The notes: generated by a model not told the origin, from the sequence alone. DNA of 64,000 nucleotides from an uncultured Litoreibacter sp. (GCA_947492995.1 CANLOU010000003.1:682001-746000); one strand, 5' to 3'. Counted from the first letter of the stretch, positions 15,948 through 23,279 are shown. A program made the numbers and translations.

Positions 15948-17263
15948 GCCTGTTTGTCAGGCTTCACTTCGGAGGGTACCGGCTTGATTTCAGGCGTTAT
16001 TTCTGGTTTTCGCGGCGGCGCGGGCGTCCATGTTTCGGAGCCTCTGAGAGAGTGTTCGACATCCTGGACTGCGTTCAATGCGGCGCGCAGTTCGGCCAGT
16101 GTCAACGTGTCCTCGACGCCGACGCGGGACTTGCCGGAGCGGATGGCGGCCTGCGTGATGGCGAGGATGAAAACCAGCACCGCAGGGAGCAGGTCGATGG
16201 CGATGGCACCCGCCCAGCTTGGCACGAAGTTCTCGGCGTAGCGGATCACGGCGTCGGCGGTTGAGATCGGAGTGTAGATGGTTTCCGACGGTGGCTCCAT
16301 CGCCATGACGCCGTCGGCGGCAATGCGCAACGTGTCGGCGCGCTGGCCAAGTAATTGTAATACCGAAGAAATTGTTGATTGCTGGCCTGCGCGATTTTCG
16401 GCTGTGCGACCATCGAGTTCGGGCAGGATGACGGAGGCCGAGAGGTCCTGGGCGGCGCGGGACACCAAGGGGGCGACCGAGAGCTGCCTGAGCTGGGTGA
16501 TGACGCCTGCGAGGCGGACGGCTTCTTCGGAAAACTGGACCGAGCGGGCCTCGATCGGGCCGGGCTCAACGGTGAGGGAGCGCATCCTGCTGAGGATGGC
16601 GTTTCCTTCGGTAAATGCTGCATTTACAAGGGGTTGCTGGGAGGCGATTTGGCGTTCCAAGCCCGCCAGCTCGTCGGATTTTTGCCGCAGCACGCGAAAC
16701 ACCGCGCCGCGACCGGCGAGGCCGGACAAATCGCCGGTGGCTTCTTGTTCTGACAGGTCCTCGAATGACTGGCGCACGCGGGCGACATCGCGGCCAAGCC
16801 CTTGAGCGGAAATGGTTATTTCGTTGGAGCGTTCCAATGCGGTCTGGTAGTCCTGCACCGTGCGGGCGAGGTGCTGCTCAACGGCCGCGGCCCCTGCCAA
16901 AGCGGCGGCATTCAGCCACGAGGACATGGCGATAATTGCCAATGATCCCAACAACATAGACACGAAAAGCCCGATGCGTGCGCCCATGGTGCGGACGGCG
17001 GGAAGCAGGCGCATGAGGTAGGACCAGAACACAAAGATGCCGACGGAGACGGCGATGGAGTAGCTGACGGCGGCAAAGAAGCTTAACGCGCCGTTGTCAT
17101 CGAGCAGGGAGGAGACGCCCAGATAGGTGTAAATGCCTGATGCGACTGCCAAAACTCCGAGTGCGGCGGCTGTAAAACTGTCGAGCCAAGAGACGTGGCC
17201 CTCCAATTCCTTGGCGTAGCGCAGGCCTTGCGCCTCGGCGCGGGTCAGTTTTTCGTCGTCCAT
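15944..17263 (-). CDS. Four-helix membrane protein with long coiled-coil region, unknown function
   Basis: A 439-residue protein. Hydrophobic segments lie at about residues 28-48, 57-79, 92-118 (MGARIGLFVSMLLGSLAIIAM) and 355-375 (IAIDLLPAVLVFILAI). Between the third and fourth is a long charged helical stretch (about 125-300) rich in Gln, Arg, Leu and Ser, probably coiled coil and probably outside the cytoplasm. The C-terminal tail is rich in Pro/Glu/Lys. The plan of paired membrane helices, a large helical loop and a final helix is similar to poorly known DUF-type envelope proteins; no family was recognised. It is the first gene of the unit with the ClpP-like gene, and copy B of the TTTGTACAAA element lies 62-133 bases upstream. 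Confidence 0.65.
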   Translation of the reverse strand: MDDEKLTRAEAQGLRYAKELEGHVSWLDSFTAAALGVLAVASGIYTYLGVSSLLDDNGALSFFAAVSYSIAVSVGIFVFWSYLMRLLPAVRTMGARIGLFVSMLLGSLAIIAMSSWLNAAALAGAAAVEQHLARTVQDYQTALERSNEITISAQGLGRDVARVRQSFEDLSEQEATGDLSGLAGRGAVFRVLRQKSDELAGLERQIASQQPLVNAAFTEGNAILSRMRSLTVEPGPIEARSVQFSEEAVRLAGVITQLRQLSVAPLVSRAAQDLSASVILPELDGRTAENRAGQQSTISSVLQLLGQRADTLRIAADGVMAMEPPSETIYTPISTADAVIRYAENFVPSWAGAIAIDLLPAVLVFILAITQAAIRSGKSRVGVEDTLTLAELRAALNAVQDVEHSLRGSETWTPAPPRKPEITPEIKPVPSEVKPDKQA

Positions 17264-17324
17264 GGGTCGCTCCCCTTAACCAGAGGTTAATATGGGGCTC
17301 GGGGAGGCGTTTGACCAGTGACGG

Positions 17325-17396
17325 TTCTGCGAGCTGTGCGGAGTTTTGTACAAATTGGGGATGATCTGGCGGGGCCAAAACCCAGTTTGTACAAAA
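17325..17396 (-). repeat. Dispersed paired-palindrome element, copy B (TTTGTACAAA type)
   Basis: Two boxes, TTTTGTACAAATTGGGG (17344-17360) and CCCAGTTTGTACAAAA (17381-17396), form a near-perfect inverted repeat. Read on the minus strand this copy has the same order, spacing and 22-base exact core as copy A at 12195-12270. It fills the gap between the PhyH gene and the membrane/coiled-coil gene, upstream of the latter. Confidence 0.75.
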
Positions 17397-17399
17397 TTT

Positions 17400-18527
17400 T
17401 CAGGGCCGTTTGCGGGCCGACATGGCGTCGAGTGCCGCGCCGAACTCAGCGGGCTCCATCGCTTGCGCGAGTGCGCGGGCCATGAACTCGGCCTGGCTTT
17501 CGGGGATGAGGCCGCCGACGGGGGGATCCGCGTCTAGATTGGTCGGGAAGGCGTAGCCCTCGGCGGCGGCGGCGATGATGCGGGCGGGGTTTTTGTGACC
17601 TTTGAGCACGGGATAGAGAGCGCGGCACATGGCGGTGCGGTCGACGGCCTCGATACTGCGGCCAAAGGGCGAGCCGATTTGCAGCAGGTTGGCGAGGCGG
17701 TAGCGGTCCTTGGTGGTGTTGGTGCCCGCGCCGTGCATGACGGCGGGGTTGAAGAAGACGGCGTCGCCTTTTTGGAGGGGGAGCTGGGTGCGGTTTTCGT
17801 CGAAGTAGCGTTGGAAGTTGTCGCGCTGGAAGGCGACATAGCCTTCGAGCATCTGGTGGGAATAGGGCAGGTAGAGCGTGGGACCCGTTTCCAGCGGCAT
17901 GTCGCAATGCGCGATGGCCCCTTGCAAGGTCAAGAGCGGCGACAGCGCGTGGACCTGCGCGGGGTAGGTGGCGACGCGGGCCGGCGGCATGAAGCCCAAA
18001 TGGTAGTCGCGATGCGCGGTCTGCGCGGCCCCGCCGGGATTGACGCGGTTGACCTGCGCGGTCAGCTGGTAGCCCTCCCCCAGCCAGGCTCGGCAGGGCA
18101 GGTCGATGGCGGGGGTGTCCATATAGGCCGCGAAATTGGCGGGGTTGGCCAGGCAGTGCTTTTGGGCCGCGTTCCAGACGCGGTCGTTGGCGCCGGGCTT
18201 GGCGAAGTGGTCGCCGCCGCCGGTGCCTTTCTCGGCGTCGATGATCGCCTCGAAGATTTGGGTGGCTTGATCGAGGGCGTGCAGGTCGGAGACCGCGCCC
18301 TTGATGGCCACAATGCCGGGGCCGGTGTCAAAAACGCGGTTCAGCTCGGTCATCAGCTCCAGCGGGTCGGCGGAGCGCAACGTGTCGCCTGTGTAGAGGA
18401 CCGTGTTTTGTTCAATCGCGCTGGCCAGCGGGTAGCTGGCCTTGTCGGTGTCGCGTTCCACCAGCGCTTTGAGCGCGTCGAGCGTGCCGGATGTGTCTGA
18501 CAGCCAGACGTTTGGATGTGTGCGCAT
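17400..18527 (-). CDS. Phytanoyl-CoA dioxygenase (PhyH) family protein
   Basis: A 375-residue Fe(II)/2-oxoglutarate oxygenase of the PhyH family, which hydroxylates small organic substrates. The iron site can be seen: His172-Arg-Asp174 in TAHRDYHLGFM and a distal His265 in NPAVMHGAGTN; Arg275 or Arg277 in KDRYRLANLL would hold 2-oxoglutarate. The double-stranded helix segment FNPAVMHGAG fits the fold. The substrate is unknown. A LacI-type regulator starts 51 bases away on the other strand, the usual place for a local regulator of a catabolic gene, so sugar- or inositol-related substrates are possible but not shown. Confidence 0.82.
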   Translation of the reverse strand: MRTHPNVWLSDTSGTLDALKALVERDTDKASYPLASAIEQNTVLYTGDTLRSADPLELMTELNRVFDTGPGIVAIKGAVSDLHALDQATQIFEAIIDAEKGTGGGDHFAKPGANDRVWNAAQKHCLANPANFAAYMDTPAIDLPCRAWLGEGYQLTAQVNRVNPGGAAQTAHRDYHLGFMPPARVATYPAQVHALSPLLTLQGAIAHCDMPLETGPTLYLPYSHQMLEGYVAFQRDNFQRYFDENRTQLPLQKGDAVFFNPAVMHGAGTNTTKDRYRLANLLQIGSPFGRSIEAVDRTAMCRALYPVLKGHKNPARIIAAAAEGYAFPTNLDADPPVGGLIPESQAEFMARALAQAMEPAEFGAALDAMSARKRP

Positions 18528-18578
18528 TGCGGCCTCCCTGCGTGTTGAGGTGAGTTTGAGCTTGAATGCGGGAGGGAT

Positions 18579-19595
18579 GTGAAGAAAATCACCTCAGAAA
18601 CACATCAGATTGGACGGGCGGTGCATTCACAAAAGGAGATCGCGTTTCAGGCGGGGGTGTCGCTGGCCACGGTGGACCGCGTGCAGCATGGCCGCGCAGG
18701 CGTGCGGGCGGTGACGCGGCGACGCGTGGAGGCGGCCATGCGGGAGCTGGACCGTCAGGCGGAGGCGCATGCGCTGGACGGCAAGCGGCTGGCGCTGGAT
18801 GTGATTGTTGAGGCGCCGGAGCGGTTTTCATCGGCCGTGCGCGACGCGTTCGAGGCGGAGCTGGAGGCGCTTAGGCCCGCCTCGCTGCGGCTGCGGTTTC
18901 ACATGGCGGAGCGGTTTGAGGAGCAGGACCTGCTGGCGCTTTTGCGCATGATCCGGCGGCGGGGGACGCAGGGCATTGTGGCGAAACTGCCGGACCGGCA
19001 GGCGGTTGTTGCCAGCGTGGCACGGTGCCGGGACGCGGGGATTGCGGTGGTGTCGCTGGTGACTGACCTGCCTGCGGCGCGGCCGCTGGCCTATATCGGG
19101 ATGGACAATGGCGCGGCCGGGCGGATGGCGGCGTTTCTTGTAAGCAAAGGCTGCCGCGACGGCGCGGTTCTGGCATCGCTGTCGAGCGACGGGTTTGTGG
19201 GGGAGGCGGCGCGGGTGGCGGCGTTCAGGGCGGCCTTGCCCCAGCGGGACGTGATTGTGGTGGCGGGCGGCATGGGCCGCGCGGGTGAGACGGAGCGGCT
19301 GGTGCGCGACGCCGTGGCGGGGCGTTCCGTGGGGGCGGTTTATTCGGCAGGCGGGGCGAATGGCGCGATTTTGGCGGCACTAGCCGCAAGGCCGGAGGTG
19401 TTTGTGGGGCACGATCTGGACCGCGACAATAGGCTGTTGCTGGCCGAGGGTCGGATTGATTTTGTGATCCACCACGACCTGCGGGCCGACGCGCGGGCGG
19501 CGTGCCACCACATCATGAAGGCGCAGCGGCTGCTGCCGCCTGACTTCGCCATTGCAGGCGCCCGCATTCAGCTGGCCACGCCGTTCAACATTTGA
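18579..19595 (+). CDS. LacI family transcriptional regulator
   Basis: A 338-residue regulator. The helix-turn-helix lies at about residues 18-45 (KEIAFQAGVSLATVDRVQHG), with the hinge-like RRRVEAAMRELDRQ after it. The rest is a periplasmic-binding-protein-type effector domain (IGMDNGAAGRMAAFLV, GAVYSAGGANGAILAALA, and FVGHDLDRDNRLLLAEGRIDFVIHHD). The HTH starts later than in most LacI proteins, because about 17 extra residues precede it; an alternative start inside these is possible. It is transcribed away from the PhyH gene, with a 51-base shared region that probably contains its operator. Confidence 0.85.
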   Translation: MKKITSETHQIGRAVHSQKEIAFQAGVSLATVDRVQHGRAGVRAVTRRRVEAAMRELDRQAEAHALDGKRLALDVIVEAPERFSSAVRDAFEAELEALRPASLRLRFHMAERFEEQDLLALLRMIRRRGTQGIVAKLPDRQAVVASVARCRDAGIAVVSLVTDLPAARPLAYIGMDNGAAGRMAAFLVSKGCRDGAVLASLSSDGFVGEAARVAAFRAALPQRDVIVVAGGMGRAGETERLVRDAVAGRSVGAVYSAGGANGAILAALAARPEVFVGHDLDRDNRLLLAEGRIDFVIHHDLRADARAACHHIMKAQRLLPPDFAIAGARIQLATPFNI

Positions 19596-19899
19596 GGGGG
19601 GCAGGTGGTGACGGAACCGCCGCAGGGGTCGAAGAACTTATTCCCGCAGACCTGTATATACAGGTGGGCGCCAGGTAACTGAACCAGGGTCCAGGCAGAG
19701 CCAGCTCCCGAGGAATTGCTTAAGGCCACCAGAATGTAGTCTTCATGTGTGACACAGAGGGCAGAACCGTCATCCTTGCAGATAGGGTGCAGGGGGGCCT
19801 GTGGCAAGGTGTGGTGTCACCGCCATGTCGCTTATCTGCTTTCACAACGGCCCCTGAGGCAGTAGGCCGTTGCAACTTCACCGTTTTAGGGGGCCCGAG
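19596..19899. other. Gene-poor stretch between the LacI gene and yaeQ
   Basis: These 304 bases hold no secure gene. On the minus strand a TTG-initiated frame (19568-19807, 79 residues, four cysteines) reads protein-like, but it has a stop codon just upstream, no ribosome site and overlaps the LacI gene; its third-base G+C is lower than that of the neighbours. It may be a decayed gene fragment. A perfect palindrome CCTGTATATACAGG lies at 19651-19664 and could be an operator. AGGGGG before 19900 serves yaeQ. Confidence 0.4.
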
Positions 19900-20448
19900 A
19901 TGGCGCAGAAAGCCACCATCTACAAAGTTGAGCTGTCCGTGTCCGACATGGACCGCCACTACTACGACACCCACAAGCTGACCGTGGCCAAGCACCCGTC
20001 GGAGACGGATGAACGCCTGATGGTGCGCCTGCTGGCCTTCGCGCTGAACGCCCATGAGCAGCTGGAAATGACCAAGGGCCTGTCCACCGACGACGAGCCC
20101 GACATCTGGCAAAAGAGCCTGAGCGGCGAGCTGGAGCTGTGGGTGGCCTTGGGCCTGCCCAGCGACAAGATTATCCGCCAGTCCTGCGGCAAATCAGACG
20201 CGGTCGTGATCTACGCCTATGGGGGCCGCGTGGCGGAGATGTGGTGGGAGAAGACCCAGAACAGCACCACCCGCTTTGACGCGTTGCAGGTTGTGAACCT
20301 GCCTGAGGCGGACACCGCCGGGCTGGCCGCGTTGGCGGACCGCGCGATGAAGATGCAGGTCAACATCCAGGACGGCGAGGTGATGGTGAGCGTCGGGGAC
20401 GCGATTGTCTATGTCACCCCGGTTGTTTGGAAAAGCGGCGCGCGGTGA
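19900..20448 (+). CDS. yaeQ: YaeQ family protein
   Basis: A 182-residue member of the YaeQ family, which has a restriction-endonuclease-like (PD-(D/E)XK) fold. Family segments are MAQKATIYKVELSVSDMDR at the start, HPSETDERLMVRLLAFAL (about 37-54), ELELWVALGLPSDKIIRQSC and VVIYAYGG. In E. coli YaeQ was proposed to compensate for RfaH loss, but its biochemical role is not established. The frame begins at 19870, but the family start MAQKAT and an AGGGGG ribosome site support 19900. Confidence 0.88.
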   Translation: MAQKATIYKVELSVSDMDRHYYDTHKLTVAKHPSETDERLMVRLLAFALNAHEQLEMTKGLSTDDEPDIWQKSLSGELELWVALGLPSDKIIRQSCGKSDAVVIYAYGGRVAEMWWEKTQNSTTRFDALQVVNLPEADTAGLAALADRAMKMQVNIQDGEVMVSVGDAIVYVTPVVWKSGAR

Positions 20449-20502
20449 GGGCCGCGCCCGGCCAGAGACGTGTCTGCTGGCGGGGCGGTGTTTGACGGGG
20501 GG

Positions 20503-20931
20503 CTAGTCCGCGTGGGCGTCGGCCCGCATGCGGGCGAGGTGGTCGTCCCAGCCCTTGTCCAGCGCCAGCGTCAGCCCGAACGCGTCCGCGCCTTGGGGCA
20601 GCCCGATATGGTCCAGCGAGAGGCGCGTGCCGCCGGGGACCGCCTCTAAGCGCCATTTGACGGTGCTGACGGCCTCGCCCATCGGCTTGATCGTGAACGT
20701 GTATTCCAGCAGGTCATGGGGGTCGCAGGCGGTGACGGTGCCCCACATCAGCTTGTCGCCGCTGTCAGTGCCATACATGGCGTAATCGGCGTCTTTGGCC
20801 AGCGTTTCTGCGGGCTTGTGGAACCAGATGCCGAGCTTGTCGGGGTCGGTGAGGTAGCCCCACACGGTCTGCTTGTCGGCTTTGAGGAAGATGGATTTCT
20901 GAATGATCGTGTCAGTCATCGTGTTGGTCAT
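20503..20931 (-). CDS. SRPBCC/AHSA1 family protein
   Basis: A 142-residue protein of the activator of Hsp90-like/START group: it starts with a strand-rich part (IIQKSIFLKADKQTVWGYLTDPDKLGIWFHKPAE), has EYTFTIKPMGEAVSTVKWRL, and a C-terminal helix GWDDHLARM. ArsR-AHSA1 pairs like this one are common and of unknown ligand. The ATG at 20931 is chosen because AAAGGA lies about eight bases upstream; a second ATG at 20919 is possible. The 5' end overlaps the end of the arsR gene by 20 bases, so its translation is coupled to that of the regulator. Confidence 0.82.
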   Translation of the reverse strand: MTNTMTDTIIQKSIFLKADKQTVWGYLTDPDKLGIWFHKPAETLAKDADYAMYGTDSGDKLMWGTVTACDPHDLLEYTFTIKPMGEAVSTVKWRLEAVPGGTRLSLDHIGLPQGADAFGLTLALDKGWDDHLARMRADAHAD

Positions 20932-21268
20932 TGGGGCGGTCCTTTTTTTTGGCTTCAGTGGCTTCAATGGCGGATTTCAGGGCGTCGAGTTTGTCGTCCC
21001 AGAACTGGTCGAAATAGGAGAGCCAGTCGAAGATGGGGGCGAAGCCGTCCTTGTTGATGGCGTTGATCTTCTCGCGGCCCCGGGCGCGGACGGTGATGAG
21101 GCCTCCGTCGTTGAGCACGGTGAGGTGCTTTTTGACAGCGGCCCGCGTCATGTCGAAGTTTTGCGCGACCTGCGCGATGGTCATGTCTTGGGTGGCGAGA
21201 TGTTTGAGGATGTCGCGGCGCGTGGGATCCGCCAGTGCGCGGAAGGGGCTTTGGGGTGTTGGCGGCAT
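20912..21268 (-). CDS. ArsR family winged-helix transcriptional regulator
   Basis: A 118-residue ArsR-type repressor. The winged helix covers about residues 9-75: FRALADPTRRDILKHLA, MTIAQVAQNFDMTRAAVKKHL (recognition helix) and LNDGGLITVRARGREK (wing). It has no cysteine pair of the metal-sensing kind, in line with the subgroup that accompanies AHSA1/SRPBCC proteins. It is the first gene of the pair with the SRPBCC gene. The promoter and GATACC-type inverted repeats upstream (21287-21335) suggest that it represses its own operon. Confidence 0.87.
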   Translation of the reverse strand: MPPTPQSPFRALADPTRRDILKHLATQDMTIAQVAQNFDMTRAAVKKHLTVLNDGGLITVRARGREKINAINKDGFAPIFDWLSYFDQFWDDKLDALKSAIEATEAKKKDRPNDQHDD

Positions 21269-21286
21269 GGTGGGCTCTGTTTTTGG

Positions 21287-21335
21287 GATACCATTGGGTA
21301 TCGCTTTTATATGAAACCTTATGGTATCATGTCAA
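21287..21335 (-). promoter_or_regulatory. Promoter and operators of the arsR-SRPBCC operon
   Basis: On the minus strand TTGACA (21335-21330), 18 bases, then TATAAA (21311-21306) make a good sigma-70 promoter. GATACCAT is repeated in it: ATGATACCAT between the -35 and -10 boxes, and the inverted pair GATACC-attg-GGTATC at 21287-21302 just downstream of the -10 box. Such placement fits repression by the ArsR protein. Confidence 0.65.
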
Positions 21336-21358
21336 GGGGGCTGGAGGGGTTGATTTTT

Positions 21359-21373
21359 GTTTACGTTTTGTTC
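21359..21373 (+). promoter_or_regulatory. LexA (SOS) box upstream of mmcB
   Basis: GTTT-N7-GTTC, one base off the alphaproteobacterial LexA box GTTC-N7-GTTC, 12 bases before the mmcB start. mmcB of Caulobacter is known to be SOS-regulated, which supports the call. Confidence 0.6.
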
Positions 21374-21384
21374 ACTATTTCAGC

Positions 21385-21849
21385 ATGCCTGATGACCTAA
21401 TGCCCCCCGTCCACACCCAACCGGGCCAGCTTCTGGCCCGCGGGGTCTGCCGCCATCTGGCGAGCCATGACTTTGTGTGCATCGAGGAATTCACGCCCGA
21501 ACGCGGCAAACGGGTCGACGTGATGGGGCTGGGGCCGAAGGGCGAATTGTGGGTGATTGAGTGCAAATCCTCGCGCGCCGACTTTCAGACCGACAAGAAG
21601 TGGGAAGGCTACCTGGACTGGTGCGACCGCTATTTCTGGGCCGTGGACGAGGCGTTCCCGACGGAATTGCTGCCCGAGGAGACCGGGCTGATTATTGCGG
21701 ACGCTTATGACGCGGAGATCATCCGCATGGCCCCCGAGGACAAGCTGGCCGCGGCGCGGCGCAAGGTGCTGGTGGCCAAGTTTGCCCGCCATGCGGGGCG
21801 GCGGCTGCAATCGCTGCGCGACCCGGAGTTTGTGCAGCCGTTCATCTGA
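21385..21849 (+). CDS. mmcB: MmcB family DNA repair protein
   Basis: A 154-residue protein of the MmcB (COG5321) family. MmcB is needed for resistance to mitomycin C in Caulobacter and is thought to be a nuclease-like repair protein. Family segments: GVCRHLASHDFVCIEEFTP, RGKRVDVMGLGPKGELWVIECKSS (the D...E-x-K pattern of a PD-(D/E)XK nuclease) and KWEGYLDWCDRYFWAVD. The frame is open from 21235, but the upstream part overlaps the arsR promoter; the ATG at 21385 fits the family. A near-perfect LexA box ends 11 bases upstream, consistent with SOS control. Confidence 0.87.
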   Translation: MPDDLMPPVHTQPGQLLARGVCRHLASHDFVCIEEFTPERGKRVDVMGLGPKGELWVIECKSSRADFQTDKKWEGYLDWCDRYFWAVDEAFPTELLPEETGLIIADAYDAEIIRMAPEDKLAAARRKVLVAKFARHAGRRLQSLRDPEFVQPFI

Positions 21850-21875
21850 TCTGACTGTGCTGCGCACGTGATGTT

Positions 21876-21949
21876 TTTGCGTTCTTGGGGAGGTTCCCTC
21901 CCCCGCCACGCGGGCATCCCCTAGAGGATATTTTTGGAACAATGATGGG
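21876..21949 (+). repeat. Structured dispersed element with hairpin, copy at mmcB
   Basis: Order of parts: TTTGC-GTTCTTG, hairpin GGGAGG-TTC-CCTCCC (21888-21902), CGCCACGCGGGC (21904-21915), TCCCC, then ATATTTTTGG (21928-21937) and AACAATGATGG. The copy at 37253-37324 has the same blocks but a hairpin of different sequence that still pairs. It lies between the converging mmcB and the membrane gene at 21958. Confidence 0.75.
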
Positions 21950-21957
21950 CGCCGCGC

Positions 21958-22719
21958 CTAGCAGGCCGGGACAAAGGCCGAGGGCAGGTTGGAGAGGATT
22001 TTGAGCGTCGCCCGGGCGTAATTCAGCGTGATATCCATCAGGAACGCGAAGATCACCACCATCATCGTGGCATAGGCCCAGCCATAATAGCTTTGGTACA
22101 GGATCGCGTAGAACCAATCCGTGTTGAACAGATAGAGCGCGGTGCAGATGCCCACCGAGACCAGCAAAAGCAGGCAAGGGTAGATCAGAAGCGGGCGCTT
22201 GGGGGTGGGCGCAAAACTGGCGGCGAGCACGGCCATGAAGGCTATGAGGTTGGTGGTGGCCATGATGATGACGTCCTGGCGGAGCGCGGCAAGGATCGCG
22301 TCATATTTGCCCTTGATGACATCAAAGATCACGCCTTGTTGCAGGCCAAGACGGGCGGCGTTGGCCTGCATCGCCGCGCGGACGAGGGCGGTGGAGCGGG
22401 CGACCTCTGCGTCCGTTGCGGGCGTACATTTGCAGTGATTGGCGATGACCTTGCCGATGAGGTCCGGCAGGTCGCTTTCGGCGGCGCGTTCTTTTGCGGC
22501 CTGGCGCGCGCCCAGCTGGTCGGCCAGCTTTTGCAGGCCTTGCGGGACAGCCCTGTCGGCAAGATCGGGGAAGCGGTCCTGCATCTCTGTGGTGATTTGG
22601 GATTTGGCAAAGCCCAGCGCCGTGCGTTCGAACTGCGCGGAGAAGAGCGTCAGGGCGAGCAGCAAGGCGCAAAAGGCGGCGGCGCCGATGGCGGCGGTGA
22701 TGCGGATGCCTGCGATCAT
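21958..22719 (-). CDS. Membrane protein of unknown function
   Basis: A 253-residue protein. The N-terminus holds one membrane helix (about 8-28), followed by a soluble helical part (30-145) with a cysteine pair in NHCKCTP, and three further helices near the C-terminus (about 152-172, 178-198 and 210-235). The soluble part probably lies in the periplasm. No family was recognised. It is transcribed after the 61-residue gene at 22730, with a 10-base gap, so the two may form an operon. A dispersed structured element lies directly after its stop codon. Confidence 0.7.
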   Translation of the reverse strand: MIAGIRITAAIGAAAFCALLLALTLFSAQFERTALGFAKSQITTEMQDRFPDLADRAVPQGLQKLADQLGARQAAKERAAESDLPDLIGKVIANHCKCTPATDAEVARSTALVRAAMQANAARLGLQQGVIFDVIKGKYDAILAALRQDVIIMATTNLIAFMAVLAASFAPTPKRPLLIYPCLLLLVSVGICTALYLFNTDWFYAILYQSYYGWAYATMMVVIFAFLMDITLNYARATLKILSNLPSAFVPAC

Positions 22720-22729
22720 GCCGCAGCGC

Positions 22730-22915
22730 TCATTTTACTGCGCGGGCGCGGGCGGCGGCGGCCTTGATTTCCTCGGCGATTTCCTCGGCCTCTTCGGGGT
22801 CAAAGTCGAAGGGCAGGTCGATGCCCTCGCCCTGAACATAGAGCCGCACCATGCCCTGATCGGTGGGGCCGATTTGCAGATTGGCCGCGATGTCGTTTTC
22901 TGAGTTGATGCCCAT
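22730..22915 (-). CDS. Small acidic conserved protein (DUF6324-like)
   Basis: A 61-residue acidic protein: a beta-rich first part (NLQIGPTDQGMVRLYVQGEG), the stretch IDLPFDFDPEEAEEIAEEI and a helical Ala/Arg-rich end. Small proteins like this are common in Rhodobacterales (grouped, as far as I recall, as DUF6324), with no known role. The frame is open to 23053, but the ATG at 22915 has a strong AAAGGAG ribosome site and starts the conserved part. It precedes the membrane gene at 22719 by 10 bases. Confidence 0.75.
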   Translation of the reverse strand: MGINSENDIAANLQIGPTDQGMVRLYVQGEGIDLPFDFDPEEAEEIAEEIKAAAARARAVK

Positions 22916-23086
22916 GGCCGGGGTCTCCTTTGGTGTGGGGTCGTTGCTACCCAGATGCGGCGGGGGAGGCAAGGGTCGGGCCGCGCGGCGGGTTTGCCCG
23001 CGTGGCTGCCAGGCCGGTGCGGCCCTTGGGGCAGGATTTGGTGGACTTGACATGGACCAGACTGGGACCAGAGCGCTTTAGGGGTC

Positions 23087-23115
23087 TTGCAATCACCTGC
23101 GGGCTTGGCTAAATC
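23087..23115 (+). promoter_or_regulatory. Promoter of tRNA-His
   Basis: TTGCAA (23087-23092), a 17-base spacer, then TAAATC (23110-23115); transcription would start a few bases before the tRNA at 23127. A further TTGACA at 23047 lacks a good -10 partner. Confidence 0.55.
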
Positions 23116-23126
23116 AGCGCCAGTGT

Positions 23127-23203
23127 GCCGCCTTAGCTCAGTTGGTTAGAGCACTGGTTTGTGGAACCAGGGGTCCCCCGTTCAAGCCGGGGAGGCGGTA
23201 CCA
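23127..23203 (+). tRNA. tRNA-His (anticodon GTG)
   Basis: A full cloverleaf of 77 bases including an encoded CCA. Acceptor stem GCCGCCT/AGGCGGT (G1 pairs with U72 as a wobble), D arm with AGCTCAGTTGGTTAGAGC, anticodon arm CTGGT-TTGTGGA-ACCAG with GTG at 23161-23163, and T arm CCCCG-TTCAAGC-CGGGG. The base before CCA is A73, and the base before G1 is T, so there is no G-1. This is the form reported for alphaproteobacteria, in contrast to the G-1:C73 of most bacteria. Confidence 0.97.
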
Positions 23204-23279
23204 TTCTTCCCTTTTCGCCAAGTCTTGCTACCTTTACCCCGCAAGCGGGTGCGCAAATACAATCTACGAGGGGGGCAAG

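Noticed and set aside
19568-19807. 79-codon minus-strand frame as a real gene
   Set aside because: TTG start, stop codon nine bases upstream, no ribosome site, and overlap with the 3' end of the LacI gene; kept only as a possible remnant.
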